This document shows positions 8,496 through 17,175 of a stretch of DNA of 64,000 bases, piece after piece (within the stretch, counting starts at the first letter, position 1; the number at the start of each line of letters is the position of its first letter). The notes beneath the pieces were generated by a model, which saw only the letters and a list, made by a program, of their open reading frames with translations, was not told where the DNA came from and made no database searches. A program made the translations under genes and the position numbers. Source of the DNA: Enterobacteriaceae bacterium UBA5654 (lineage in GTDB: Bacteria; Pseudomonadota; Gammaproteobacteria; Enterobacterales; Enterobacteriaceae); assembly GCA_002421005.1 (NCBI GenBank), contig DIJC01000014.1, positions 511,813 through 575,812 on the forward strand. The letters are read 5' to 3'.

Positions 8496-10223
8496 ATGAT
8501 TTCAGGCATTTTAGCATCCCCGGGTATCGCTTTTGGCAACGCGCTGTTGTTAAAAGAAGATGAGATTGTCATCGACCGGAAGAAAATTTCTGCCGATAAG
8601 GTTGATCAGGAAGTTGAACGGTTTCTGAGCGGTCGCGCAAAGGCGTCTGCCCAGCTTGAAGCAATTAAAACCAAAGCTGGTGAAACTTTCGGCGAAGAAA
8701 AAGAAGCCATCTTTGAAGGGCATATCATGCTGCTCGAAGATGAGGAGCTGGAGCAGGAAATCATAGCCCTGATTAAAGATAAGCACATGACTGCTGACGC
8801 AGCAGCCCATGAAGTTATCGAAGGGCAGGCAACTGCTTTAGAAGAACTGGATGACGAATACCTGAAAGAACGTGCGGCTGACGTGCGTGACATCGGTAAA
8901 CGTTTGATGCGTAACATTCTCGGCATGGCGATCATTGACTTAAGCTCAATCCAGGACGAAGTGATCCTCGTTGCCGCTGACCTTACCCCTTCAGAAACCG
9001 CACAGTTAAACCTGCAAAAGGTACTGGGCTTTATCACTGACGTGGGTGGCCGTACTTCTCACACCTCCATCATGGCGCGTTCTCTGGAACTGCCTGCTAT
9101 CGTGGGTACCGGCAGCGTAACTGCCCAGGTGAAAAACGGCGATTATCTGATTCTGGATGCCGTAAACAATAAAGTTTACGTCAACCCAACTAATGAAGAA
9201 ATCGATCAACTGCGTGCCGTTCAGGAGCAGGTTGCCAGCGAAAAAGCCGAACTGGCCAAGCTGAAAGATCTGCCTGCGATTACCCTTGACGGTCATCAGG
9301 TTGAAGTCTGCGCTAACATCGGCACCGTGCGCGATGTAGACGGTGCAGAACGCAACGGCGCGGAAGGCGTGGGCCTTTACCGTACCGAATTCCTGTTCAT
9401 GGACCGCGACGCGCTGCCGACCGAAGAAGAACAATTCTCCGCGTACAAAGCCGTTGCTGAAGCCTGTGGCTCTCAGGCGGTTATTGTCCGTACCATGGAC
9501 ATCGGCGGCGACAAAGAACTGCCGTACATGAACTTCCCGAAAGAAGAAAACCCGTTCCTCGGCTGGCGTGCCGTGCGTATCGCCATGGATCGTAAAGAAA
9601 TCCTGCGCGATCAGGTTCGTGCAATTCTGCGCGCTTCTGCTTTCGGCAAACTGCGTATCATGTTCCCGATGATCATCTCTGTAGAAGAAGTCCGCGCGCT
9701 GCGCAAAGAGATCGAAATCTACAAACAGGAACTGCGCGACGAAGGTAAAGCCTTCGATGAAAGTATTGAAATTGGCGTAATGGTTGAAACTCCGGCGGCA
9801 GCGACTATTGCCCGTCATTTAGCCAAAGAAGTCGATTTCTTTAGTATCGGTACCAATGACTTAACCCAGTACACGCTGGCAGTTGACCGTGGTAATGATA
9901 TGATTTCCCATCTTTATCAGCCGATGTCACCGTCCGTACTGACTCTGATTAAACAAGTTATTGATGCTTCTCATGCTGAAGGTAAATGGACCGGCATGTG
10001 TGGTGAGCTTGCAGGCGACGAACGTGCTACACTTCTGTTGTTAGGGATGGGTCTGGATGAGTTCTCAATGAGCTCCATTTCTATCCCGCGCATTAAGAAA
10101 ATTATTCGTAACACGAATTTCGAAGATGCGAAGGTATTAGCAGAGCAGGCTCTTGCTCAACCGACAACGGACGAGTTAATGACGCTGGTTAACAAGTTCA
10201 TTGAAGAAAAAACAATCTGCTAA
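8496..10223 (+). CDS. ptsI: PTS enzyme I
   Basis: A 575-residue enzyme that autophosphorylates with phosphoenolpyruvate and hands phosphate to HPr. The N-terminal HPr-binding and phosphohistidine domain carries GGRTSHTSIMARS with His189. The C-terminal PEP-binding TIM barrel has the YRTEFLFMDR and GTNDLTQYTLAVDR signatures and the catalytic Cys in GMCGELAGD (about residue 502). Same length as E. coli. Spacing of 45 and 40 bases to its neighbours fits one operon with ptsH and crr. Confidence 0.99.
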   Translation: MISGILASPGIAFGNALLLKEDEIVIDRKKISADKVDQEVERFLSGRAKASAQLEAIKTKAGETFGEEKEAIFEGHIMLLEDEELEQEIIALIKDKHMTADAAAHEVIEGQATALEELDDEYLKERAADVRDIGKRLMRNILGMAIIDLSSIQDEVILVAADLTPSETAQLNLQKVLGFITDVGGRTSHTSIMARSLELPAIVGTGSVTAQVKNGDYLILDAVNNKVYVNPTNEEIDQLRAVQEQVASEKAELAKLKDLPAITLDGHQVEVCANIGTVRDVDGAERNGAEGVGLYRTEFLFMDRDALPTEEEQFSAYKAVAEACGSQAVIVRTMDIGGDKELPYMNFPKEENPFLGWRAVRIAMDRKEILRDQVRAILRASAFGKLRIMFPMIISVEEVRALRKEIEIYKQELRDEGKAFDESIEIGVMVETPAAATIARHLAKEVDFFSIGTNDLTQYTLAVDRGNDMISHLYQPMSPSVLTLIKQVIDASHAEGKWTGMCGELAGDERATLLLLGMGLDEFSMSSISIPRIKKIIRNTNFEDAKVLAEQALAQPTTDELMTLVNKFIEEKTIC

Positions 10224-10263
10224 TCCACGAGATGCGGCCCAATTTACTGCTTAGGAGAAGATC

Positions 10264-10773
10264 ATGGGTTTGTTTGATAAACTGAAATCTCTGGTTTCTG
10301 ATGATAAGAAAGACACCGGAACTATTGAGATTATTGCTCCGCTGTCTGGCGAAATCGTGAATATCGAAGACGTGCCGGATGTCGTTTTTGCTGAAAAAAT
10401 CGTTGGTGATGGTATTGCCATCAAACCTACCGGTAACAAAATGGTTGCACCGGTTGATGGTACCATCGGCAAAATTTTTGAAACTAACCATGCGTTCTCT
10501 ATCGAATCGGATAGCGGCATTGAGCTGTTTGTTCACTTCGGTATCGACACCGTCGAACTGAAAGGCGAAGGCTTCAAGCGTATTGCTGAAGAAGGCCAGC
10601 GCGTGAAAGTCGGCGACACGGTTATCGAGTTCGATCTGCCGCTGCTGGAAGAGAAAGCCAAGTCTACCCTGACTCCGGTTGTTATTTCCAACATGGACGA
10701 GATCAAAGAGCTGATCAAACTGTCTGGTAGCGTGACCGTGGGTGAAACACCGGTTATTCGCATCAAGAAGTAA
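10264..10773 (+). CDS. crr: PTS glucose-specific EIIA component (Crr)
   Basis: A 169-residue cytosolic EIIA-Glc. The phospho-accepting histidine lies in FVHFG (about 91 with Met counted), and its active-site partner is in ETNHAFSI (about 76). Besides glucose uptake it gives phosphate to EIIBC permeases without their own EIIA, regulates adenylate cyclase and causes inducer exclusion. Both MurP and the sucrose-type EIIBC in this window lack EIIA domains and would rely on it. Last gene of the operon, followed by a strong terminator. Confidence 0.99.
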   Translation: MGLFDKLKSLVSDDKKDTGTIEIIAPLSGEIVNIEDVPDVVFAEKIVGDGIAIKPTGNKMVAPVDGTIGKIFETNHAFSIESDSGIELFVHFGIDTVELKGEGFKRIAEEGQRVKVGDTVIEFDLPLLEEKAKSTLTPVVISNMDEIKELIKLSGSVTVGETPVIRIKK

Positions 10774-10784
10774 GCATTACTCCA

Positions 10785-10818
10785 TAAAAAATGGTGCCTT
10801 CTGGCACCATTTTTTTTA
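10785..10818 (+). terminator. Terminator downstream of crr
   Basis: ATGGTGCC-TTCT-GGCACCAT stem (10791-10810) followed by eight Ts and preceded by six As, so it can serve crr on the plus strand and convergent pdxK on the minus strand. Confidence 0.92.
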
Positions 10819-11667
10819 TCTTTCTGCCAGCGGCGGCAGGATCAGTTCATCGCTTTCTCTTTCATGCGTGTAGCGCATCACTTCCAGCACGCGGAAACCG
10901 GCGGTTCGCACGGCGTCCGTGAGTTCCAGACCCTTCACTAATCCACTCACCAGCTGTGCGCAGAATAAATCACCGGTGCCTTTTAAATCGGTCTTCACGC
11001 GCGGATGGGAAACCACATCGACGCTGTCGGCGGTCACTACAATCACCTGCATCTGCTGGCTCTCATCGGCACCGGGCGCGCTGGTGATGACGATCCATTT
11101 CAGTGTGTCCGAAAGCAGACTTTTTGCGGCAGCAATGGCGCTGTCCACATCGCGGCAGTTTCTGCCGGTTAATACTTCCAGCTCAAAAACGTTCGGCGTC
11201 AGCCCCTGAGCCAGCGGCAGCAGATGGTCACGGTACGCTTCCGGCAGGTCAGGTTTAACATAGATCCCGCTGTCGATGTCGCCAATGACCGGATCGACCA
11301 GGATCAGCAGGTCAGGATGCGCCTCGCGCAACGCAGTCAGCCAGCGGGAGAGAATGTTGATTTGCGACGCCGTGCCCATATAGCCCGTCGTCACCGCCCG
11401 GAGCTGACGCAGCGCATCGCGCTCCTGCAACCCACGCAGATAGCCGCTAAACCATTCGTCGGGGATCGCCCCGCCGTAAAAGGTGTCGTAGTGCGGCGTA
11501 TTGCTTAACAGCACTGTCGGCACGGCAAAAACGTTCAGCCCGTTCTGTTTGATAGCCGGTACGGCGATGCTGTTACCCACGCTGCCGTAAACCACCTGCG
11601 ACTGCACGGCGACAATATCCGCCTGTAACGCCCTGCTCTTATCATTGAACAACAATAAACTACTCAT
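10816..11667 (-). CDS. pdxK: Pyridoxal/pyridoxine/pyridoxamine kinase PdxK
   Basis: A ribokinase-fold enzyme that phosphorylates B6 vitamers in the salvage route to PLP. The 283 residues equal E. coli PdxK. Visible signatures are QSQVVYGSVGNS near the N-terminus, TPNVFELEVLTG (about 170) and the catalytic-Asp loop DLKGTGDLFCA (about 230-240). It is transcribed towards crr and may share its bidirectional terminator. Two nearby enzymes (CysK, CysM) use PLP, but no operon link is seen. Confidence 0.97.
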   Translation of the reverse strand: MSSLLLFNDKSRALQADIVAVQSQVVYGSVGNSIAVPAIKQNGLNVFAVPTVLLSNTPHYDTFYGGAIPDEWFSGYLRGLQERDALRQLRAVTTGYMGTASQINILSRWLTALREAHPDLLILVDPVIGDIDSGIYVKPDLPEAYRDHLLPLAQGLTPNVFELEVLTGRNCRDVDSAIAAAKSLLSDTLKWIVITSAPGADESQQMQVIVVTADSVDVVSHPRVKTDLKGTGDLFCAQLVSGLVKGLELTDAVRTAGFRVLEVMRYTHERESDELILPPLAER

Positions 11668-11772
11668 TTCTTACTCTGTCTCCTTGCCGACGATCGCCAG
11701 CACATCCCGTCAGAAACTTTACCCGATTTTGGCAGTCAAATCGCCGACAGATATCAAGGAGATGGAGTTTCT

Positions 11773-12132
11773 ATGAAGAAAATATTCTGCCTGGTTACCG
11801 CACTGCTGATGACGTTCCCGGCTTTCGCCAAACTCAACGCCCATGAAGAAGCCCGTATCAACGCCATGCTTGACGCGCTGGCCCAGAAAAAAGACCTGGT
11901 CTTTGTGCGCAATGGTGATGCGCACAACTGTGACGAGGCCGTTTCTCACCTGCGCCTGAAGCTGGGCAATACCCGCAACCGCATTGACACCGCCGAGCAG
12001 TTTATTGATAAAGTCGCGTCGTCCTCATCGATCACCGGGAAGCCGTATATCGTTAAAATTCCCGGCAAGAGCGATGAAAACGCGCAGCCTTATCTGCATA
12101 CGCTGATCGCAGAAACGGACAAAAATCTGTAG
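11773..12132 (+). CDS. yfeK: Secreted DUF5329 protein YfeK
   Basis: A 119-residue protein with a clear Sec signal peptide (MKKIFCLVTALLMTFPAFA, cleavage after about residue 19), giving a small periplasmic domain of the YfeK/DUF5329 family. AAGGAGATGG precedes the ATG. The function is unknown. The stop is one base from the stop of convergent cysM. The mature sequence is highly conserved with E. coli YfeK, which argues for a real, selected protein. Confidence 0.92.
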   Translation: MKKIFCLVTALLMTFPAFAKLNAHEEARINAMLDALAQKKDLVFVRNGDAHNCDEAVSHLRLKLGNTRNRIDTAEQFIDKVASSSSITGKPYIVKIPGKSDENAQPYLHTLIAETDKNL

Positions 12133-12133
12133 C

Positions 12134-13045
12134 TTAAATTCCCGCGCCCTGACTGAAATGCTCTTCACCGAACACCCCGGTGGAGAGATAACGGTCGCCA
12201 CGGTCGCAAATAATCGCTACCACTACCGCACCGGGGTTGGCGCGTGCCACGCGCAGTGCGCCAGCTACCGCGCCACCTGAACTGACACCGCAGAAGATGC
12301 CTTCGCGTACCGCAAGCGCGCGCATGGTTTCTTCTGCTTCCCGTTGATGAATATCCAGCACCTCATCCACCAGCGCGGCGTTGAAAATACCCGGCATATA
12401 TTCCGCAGGCCAGCGGCGGATGCCCGGAATACTGCTTCCCTCAGCCGGTTGTAAGCCGACAATCGTCACCGCTTTCTCCTGCTCGCGCAGAAAACGCGAC
12501 ACGCCGGTAATCGTGCCGGTCGTGCCCATGCTGGAGACAAAATGGCTGATGCGTCCGGCGGTTTGCCGCCAGATTTCCGGGCCGGTAGTCGTATAATGCG
12601 CATAGGGGTTATCAGGATTGTTGAACTGGTCCAGCAACTTGCCTTCCCCACGTTCGGCCATTTCGGCTGCCAGATCCCGCGCCCCTTCCATGCCCTGCTC
12701 TTTGCTGACCAGAATCAGATCAGCACCGTAGGCGCGCATGGCGGCACGGCGCTCCTGGCTCATGTTATCGGGCATGAGCAGCTTCATGCGATAGCCTTTC
12801 AGCGCGGCAATCATCGCCAGCGCAATGCCCGTATTACCGCTGGTGGCTTCGATCAACACGTCGCCAGGTTTAATTTCACCGCGTTTTTCCGCCTCGACAA
12901 TCATCGAAAGCGCCGCGCGATCTTTCACCGATCCCGCCGGATTATTGCCTTCCAGTTTGACCCAGATTTCACTGCCGTTGTCCGGCCCCAGACGCTGTAA
13001 TTTGACCAGCGGCGTATTGCCGATGGTTTGCTCTAATGTGTCCAC
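12134..13045 (-). CDS. cysM: Cysteine synthase B (O-acetylserine sulfhydrylase B)
   Basis: A PLP enzyme of 303 residues that makes cysteine from O-acetylserine with sulfide, or S-sulfocysteine with thiosulfate. The PLP lysine is in NPAGSVKDRAA (about 41), the substrate loop is ATSGNTG (about 68-74), and a GTTGT phosphate loop is present. The start is GTG with only a weak SD. It closes the thiosulfate operon cysPUWAM; a hairpin separates it from cysA. Its thiosulfate use fits its place beside the thiosulfate-binding protein gene. Confidence 0.97.
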   Translation of the reverse strand: MDTLEQTIGNTPLVKLQRLGPDNGSEIWVKLEGNNPAGSVKDRAALSMIVEAEKRGEIKPGDVLIEATSGNTGIALAMIAALKGYRMKLLMPDNMSQERRAAMRAYGADLILVSKEQGMEGARDLAAEMAERGEGKLLDQFNNPDNPYAHYTTTGPEIWRQTAGRISHFVSSMGTTGTITGVSRFLREQEKAVTIVGLQPAEGSSIPGIRRWPAEYMPGIFNAALVDEVLDIHQREAEETMRALAVREGIFCGVSSGGAVAGALRVARANPGAVVVAIICDRGDRYLSTGVFGEEHFSQGAGI

Positions 13046-13057
13046 GTTTTTTGCTCA

Positions 13058-13090
13058 ATAAAAAGCCCGGCTAGCGCAGCGCCACCGGGC
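13058..13090 (-). terminator. Hairpin between cysA and cysM
   Basis: GCCCGG (13065-13070) pairs with CCGGGC (13085-13090), and on the minus strand the stem is followed by TTTTTATT. It looks like a terminator inside the cys operon. It may reduce readthrough from cysA into cysM, or simply stabilise the mRNA. Confidence 0.6.
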
Positions 13091-13112
13091 GATAAACATA
13101 CTGATTAAGCTA

Positions 13113-14207
13113 TCAGGCGGATTCTGCCAGAGCAAGCGCCTGATGATTTTCGATGCGCTCCTTGCCGTGATAGAGACGCGCATGTTGTAGTCCGACAAAC
13201 AGTCGTTCGCCGCGCACCGGGGCGTTATCGTCCTGCATCACCACGGTGAGAGGTTCATCATGCCAGCCAAGCGGTTGCACCACCAGTTGGGTGTAATGGC
13301 CTTTCGGACTGGCTTCGATGACCTGCACCGGCAGCGGCGCGTCCAGACTGGTGCGGCGGCTGATGTCCACTTCCCACGGGCGCAGAAATAGCTCTACCGG
13401 CCCCTGATGCGCAGAGGTATAGCCCAGCGGCCAGCGGTGCGCGCCAACGTGGAACTGCCCGCCGCGAATAGTGCCGTTCAGACGATTGACTTCGCCCATA
13501 AACTCCAGCACGAAGCGGGTCGCCGGTTCGCGCCAGACCTGATCCGGCACGTCCACCTGTTCGATATTTCCCTGGCTCATCACCACGACCCGATCCGCGA
13601 CTTCCATCGCCTCTTCCTGATCGTGGGTGACAAACACGCTGGTGAACTTCAGTTCTTCATGAAGCTGACGCAGCCAGCGGCGCAGTTCTTTACGCACCTG
13701 GGCGTCCAGCGCGCCGAAAGGTTCATCAAGCAGCAGGATTTGCGGTTCAACGGCCAGCGCACGCGCCAGCGCCACGCGCTGTTTCTGTCCGCCGGAAAGC
13801 TGGGCCGGATAGCGTTCCGCCAGATGCGCAAGCTGTACCATTTCCAGCAGTCGGGTGACTTTCGCTTTGATGGTGGCCGCATTCGGGCGCTCACGGCGCG
13901 GCAGTACGGTCAGGCCAAACGCGATGTTATCAAACACCGTCATATGGCGAAAAAGCGCGTAATGCTGGAAGACAAAACCCACTTTGCGATCGCGCGCGTG
14001 CAGGCGGCTGACGTCGGTGCCGTGAAAACGAATATTGCCGCTGGTCTGATGCTCCAGCCCGGCGATGATCCGCAGCAGCGTGGTTTTACCGGAGCCAGAC
14101 GGTCCCAGCAGCGCCACCATCTGACCTGAAGGAATATCCAGCGAGATATCGTTCAGCACCTGGGTGCGACCAAAAGACTTCTTAATTCTGGCAATCTCAA
14201 TGCTCAT
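13113..14207 (-). CDS. cysA: Sulfate/thiosulfate ABC transporter ATP-binding protein CysA
   Basis: The 364-residue ATPase of the sulfate/thiosulfate importer. Walker A GPSGSGKTT is at about 34-42, the ABC signature LSGGQKQR at about 136-143, Walker B ILLLDEPFGALD follows, and the H-loop lies in VTHDQEEA. A C-terminal regulatory beta domain (TOBE-like, about 240-350) is present. It overlaps the cysW stop by 11 bases, so translation is probably coupled. Works with CysU, CysW and CysP. Confidence 0.98.
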   Translation of the reverse strand: MSIEIARIKKSFGRTQVLNDISLDIPSGQMVALLGPSGSGKTTLLRIIAGLEHQTSGNIRFHGTDVSRLHARDRKVGFVFQHYALFRHMTVFDNIAFGLTVLPRRERPNAATIKAKVTRLLEMVQLAHLAERYPAQLSGGQKQRVALARALAVEPQILLLDEPFGALDAQVRKELRRWLRQLHEELKFTSVFVTHDQEEAMEVADRVVVMSQGNIEQVDVPDQVWREPATRFVLEFMGEVNRLNGTIRGGQFHVGAHRWPLGYTSAHQGPVELFLRPWEVDISRRTSLDAPLPVQVIEASPKGHYTQLVVQPLGWHDEPLTVVMQDDNAPVRGERLFVGLQHARLYHGKERIENHQALALAESA

Positions 14208-15072
14208 GATTTCCCTCCTGTTGCAGGCGTCGTTCCTGATTGCTCAGACGCCACTGCAACGCACTCTTTAAAAACAGGGTCAGAATAGCCATCAACGCCA
14301 GCAGAGCGGCGGCGGTAAACGAGCCGACGGTATTGTAATCCTGCTCAAGCAGTTCAATTTGTAGCGGTAGCGACAGCGTTTCACCGCGAATGGAGCCGGA
14401 GACCACCGACACCGCGCCAAACTCGCCAATCGCGCGGGCGTTGGTCAGCACCACGCCATACAGCAGCGCCCAGCGAATATTCGGTAACGTCACGCGGCGG
14501 AACATCTGCCAGCCGGACGCGCCAAGCAGGATCGCCGCTTCATCTTCATGACTTCCCTGGCTAAGCATCACCGGCACCAGTTCGCGTACCACGAACGGAC
14601 AGGTCACAAAAATGGTGACTAACACCATGCCCGGCCAGGCGAACATGATTTGCAGGTTGTTCTCGTCCAGCCAGCCGCCAAGCGGACCGTTAGATCCGTA
14701 GAACAGCAGATAAATCAGCCCTGCGACCACCGGTGAGACGGCAAAAGGAATGTCCAGCAGCGTCAGCAGCAGCTGACGCCCCGGAAAGTTAAAGCGCGTC
14801 ACCAGCCACGCCAGCAGCGTCCCGAACAGCAGGTTGACCGGCACGGTGATCAGCGCAATCAGCACCGTCAGCCAGATAGCATGGAGCATGTCGGGATCGC
14901 TTAAGTTTTGCAGAACCGGTGCCAGCCCCTTGCTGAAAGCCTGCACGAAGATATAAATCATCGGCACCACAAGAATAAACACTGACAGCAGCACGCCTGA
15001 GGCGATCAGAAACCATTTTCCCCAGTTCACGCGGGGGACGTCATAACGTTTCAATTGAGTCACTTCCGCCAT
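14197..15072 (-). CDS. cysW: Sulfate/thiosulfate ABC transporter permease CysW
   Basis: One of the two membrane subunits of the importer: 291 residues, six predicted membrane helices, with the EAA-type cytoplasmic loop (EDEAAILLGASGWQMF, about 190-205) that docks on CysA. The start overlaps the cysU stop by one base and its end overlaps cysA by 11 bases. The first 20 residues are cytosolic and charged. Confidence 0.97.
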   Translation of the reverse strand: MAEVTQLKRYDVPRVNWGKWFLIASGVLLSVFILVVPMIYIFVQAFSKGLAPVLQNLSDPDMLHAIWLTVLIALITVPVNLLFGTLLAWLVTRFNFPGRQLLLTLLDIPFAVSPVVAGLIYLLFYGSNGPLGGWLDENNLQIMFAWPGMVLVTIFVTCPFVVRELVPVMLSQGSHEDEAAILLGASGWQMFRRVTLPNIRWALLYGVVLTNARAIGEFGAVSVVSGSIRGETLSLPLQIELLEQDYNTVGSFTAAALLALMAILTLFLKSALQWRLSNQERRLQQEGNHEH

Positions 15073-15905
15073 TAATGACCTACCACACGCCGACCAAAGC
15101 GACTTTGCAGGGTATTGATTGAGAACAGCAGCAGCAGCGAGGCCGCGAGGATCACCGACGCAATAGCGCTGGCCGCCGGATAATCAAACTCCTGAAGACG
15201 GACAAAGATCATCAGCGAAGTCACTTCCGTTTTCCACGCGATGTTCCCGGCGATAAAAATGACCGCACCGAATTCACCGAGGCTGCGGGTAAAAGAGAGC
15301 GCCACGCCCGCCAGCAGCGCGGGGGACAGTTCTGGCAGCACCACCTTACGGAAGCTCTGAATGCGCGTGGCACCGAGGGTTTCGGCCGCTTCCTCATATT
15401 CCGGGCCTAACTCCTCCAGCACCGGCTGGACGGTACGCACCACAAACGGAATACTGGTAAACGCCATCGCGACCGCGATACCGAGCCAGGTATAGGTGAC
15501 TTTGATATCGAATTTCGCCAGCCATTCCCCGTAAAAACCGTTAACCGAAAACAGAGAGGCCAGCGTCAGGCCCGCCACCGCCGTCGGCAGCGCAAACGGC
15601 AGGTCTATCAGGGCATCCAGCAGCGTGCGTCCGGGAAAACGATAGCGGGTTAAGATCCACGCCATCAGCAGGCCAAAAACGCCGTTAAACACCGACGCCA
15701 CAAACGCCGACAGCAGCGTTACTTTATACGCGGCCACCACCTGCGGATTGGTGATCACCTCCCAGTACTGCTCCCAGCTCATCTGGGAAAGCTGCATCAC
15801 CAGCGCACTGAGCGGCAGCAGCATGATCAGGCACACAAACAGCAGGCTGGTGCCGAGGCTCAAGGTAAAGCCCGGCAGCACCCGCCGGGTAGAGACAGCA
15901 AACAT
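15072..15905 (-). CDS. cysU: Sulfate/thiosulfate ABC transporter permease CysU (CysT)
   Basis: The second membrane subunit, 277 residues and six helices, with its EAA loop EYEEAAETLGATRIQSF (about 173-189). It pairs with CysW to form the channel. The start overlaps the cysP stop by one base. Same length as E. coli CysU (also named CysT). Confidence 0.97.
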   Translation of the reverse strand: MFAVSTRRVLPGFTLSLGTSLLFVCLIMLLPLSALVMQLSQMSWEQYWEVITNPQVVAAYKVTLLSAFVASVFNGVFGLLMAWILTRYRFPGRTLLDALIDLPFALPTAVAGLTLASLFSVNGFYGEWLAKFDIKVTYTWLGIAVAMAFTSIPFVVRTVQPVLEELGPEYEEAAETLGATRIQSFRKVVLPELSPALLAGVALSFTRSLGEFGAVIFIAGNIAWKTEVTSLMIFVRLQEFDYPAASAIASVILAASLLLLFSINTLQSRFGRRVVGH

Positions 15906-16921
15906 TACTTACGCCCCGCCGCCAGCAGCTTATCGAGTTCCCCGCCGCTGGCGAAGTGGGTTTTCATCACTTCCGGCCAGGGACCAAAGCTATCTTCCAC
16001 GCGCAGTAACTCGGTCTGCGGGAATTTGTCTTTCAGTTTGTCCATGACCTGCGGATTATTGACGCGATAGGCGTAGTCGGTGATGATGCTCTGCGCCTGC
16101 GGGCTGTACAACCAGTTCAGGTACGCTTTCGCCGCTTTTTCCGTGCCGTTGGCCTGGACGTTTTTATCCACCCAGGCGACCGGGAATTCTGCGAGGATGT
16201 TCACTTTCGGCACCACCACTTCAAAGCCCTGCGCTTCATACTGCTTGCGGATGTTATTCACTTCCGATTCAAAACTTATCAGCACATCGCCCAGGCCACG
16301 TTCTACAAATGTGGTTGTGGCACCGCGACCGCCGGTATCAAAAACTTCGACATTCTTCAGGAACTGGGTCATAAACTGCCGGGTTTTGACCTTATCGCCG
16401 CCGTCGGCTTTATCGGCGGCGCCCCACGCAGCAAGATAGGTGTAACGCGCATTGCCGGACGTTTTCGGATTCGGGAAAATCAGCTTCACGTCAGAACGCA
16501 CCAGATCGTTCCAGTCGTGGATGTTTTTCGGGTTGCCTTTACGCACCAGGAACGCCATCGTCGAATAGAACGGCGAACTGTTATTCGGCAGGCGGCTCTG
16601 CCAGTCTGCCGGGATCAGCTTGCCTTTGTCGTGCAGGATTTGCACGTCGGTCACCTGGTTATAGGTGACGACATCGGCTTTAAGGCCCTGCAAAATAGCC
16701 AGCGCCTGTTTTGACGATCCGGCGTGAGACTGCTTAATCGTCAGCTTGTCGCCGCCGTTATCTTTTGCCCACTGCTGCTCAAACGGCGGATTAAGGGCGG
16801 CAAACAGTTCACGCGAGACGTCGTAAGAGCTGTTCAGCAACTCCGTCGCCTGCGTCTGCGCGGTCAGCAGCAAAGAGGCCGCCAGCAGCAGATACCTTTT
16901 TTTCAGTGATTTAACGACCAT
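15905..16921 (-). CDS. cysP: Periplasmic thiosulfate-binding protein CysP
   Basis: The 338-residue solute receptor of the importer. A Sec signal peptide ends near ...TQAT-ELLN (about residue 25). The mature part opens LLNSSYDVSRELFAALNP and contains NPKTSGNARYTYLAAWG, hallmarks of the CysP/Sbp sulfate-binding family; the close match to E. coli CysP favours thiosulfate. First gene of cysPUWAM. In E. coli ucpA lies next to it downstream of murQ; here that gene is missing. Confidence 0.97.
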   Translation of the reverse strand: MVVKSLKKRYLLLAASLLLTAQTQATELLNSSYDVSRELFAALNPPFEQQWAKDNGGDKLTIKQSHAGSSKQALAILQGLKADVVTYNQVTDVQILHDKGKLIPADWQSRLPNNSSPFYSTMAFLVRKGNPKNIHDWNDLVRSDVKLIFPNPKTSGNARYTYLAAWGAADKADGGDKVKTRQFMTQFLKNVEVFDTGGRGATTTFVERGLGDVLISFESEVNNIRKQYEAQGFEVVVPKVNILAEFPVAWVDKNVQANGTEKAAKAYLNWLYSPQAQSIITDYAYRVNNPQVMDKLKDKFPQTELLRVEDSFGPWPEVMKTHFASGGELDKLLAAGRK

Positions 16922-17040
16922 TGCGCACCCTTATAAATTTATGACTTTCCGATAGCCATAATATTTATAACGGACACCAAAGGAGTAACGGTTTTATATA
17001 CCGTTTAGTGATTTGCCAGTCGAAAACAGAATAAGCGTGA
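16922..17040 (-). promoter_or_regulatory. cysP promoter region (probable CysB control)
   Basis: AT-rich sequence upstream of cysP, with ATAAATATTATGGCTATCGG and an adjacent ATAAATTTATAA stretch before the SD AAGGG. The E. coli cysP promoter is activated by CysB; a site is likely here, but its exact limits are not readable by eye. Confidence 0.5.
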
Positions 17041-17051
17041 TGACGAATTGA

Positions 17052-17076
17052 GGGGCGGCGCGTGAATGTCCGCCCC
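17052..17076 (-). terminator. Hairpin after the murP transcription unit
   Basis: GGGGCGG and CCGCCCC pair around an 11-base loop, five bases past the stop of the 28-codon ORF. The downstream T content on the minus strand is low, so it is a weak terminator or a 3' stabilising hairpin. Confidence 0.5.
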
Positions 17077-17081
17077 TTTAC

Positions 17082-17168
17082 TCAGGGTTTCAGGGCTACG
17101 CAAATCCAGCCGTAAGCGACGGCAAAAAGGATGAGCACCGTTTTCAGTAATAGTGTGATTCTCATCAT
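17082..17168 (-). CDS. Unrecognised 28-residue hydrophobic membrane peptide
   Basis: An ATG ATG start lies 8 bases after the murP stop, with GGGG immediately upstream serving as SD (TAAGGGGTGAATGATG). The 28-residue product begins MMRITLLLKT, has one hydrophobic helix (about residues 4-25, LLLKTVLILFAVAYGWICVA) and ends ALKP. The basic N-terminus predicts an N-in orientation. A GC-rich hairpin follows the stop at once. Placement, SD and membrane profile fit a genuine small membrane protein co-transcribed with murP. I do not recognise it, and no homologue search was possible. Confidence 0.55.
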   Translation of the reverse strand: MMRITLLLKTVLILFAVAYGWICVALKP

Positions 17169-17175
17169 TCACCCC

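Noticed and set aside
9006..9818. 270-codon minus-strand open frame
   Set aside because: Antisense to the highly conserved ptsI body; Phe/Arg-rich shadow with no family resemblance.
13407..14129. 240-codon plus-strand frame
   Set aside because: Lies within cysA in antisense; composition of a shadow frame and no start signal.
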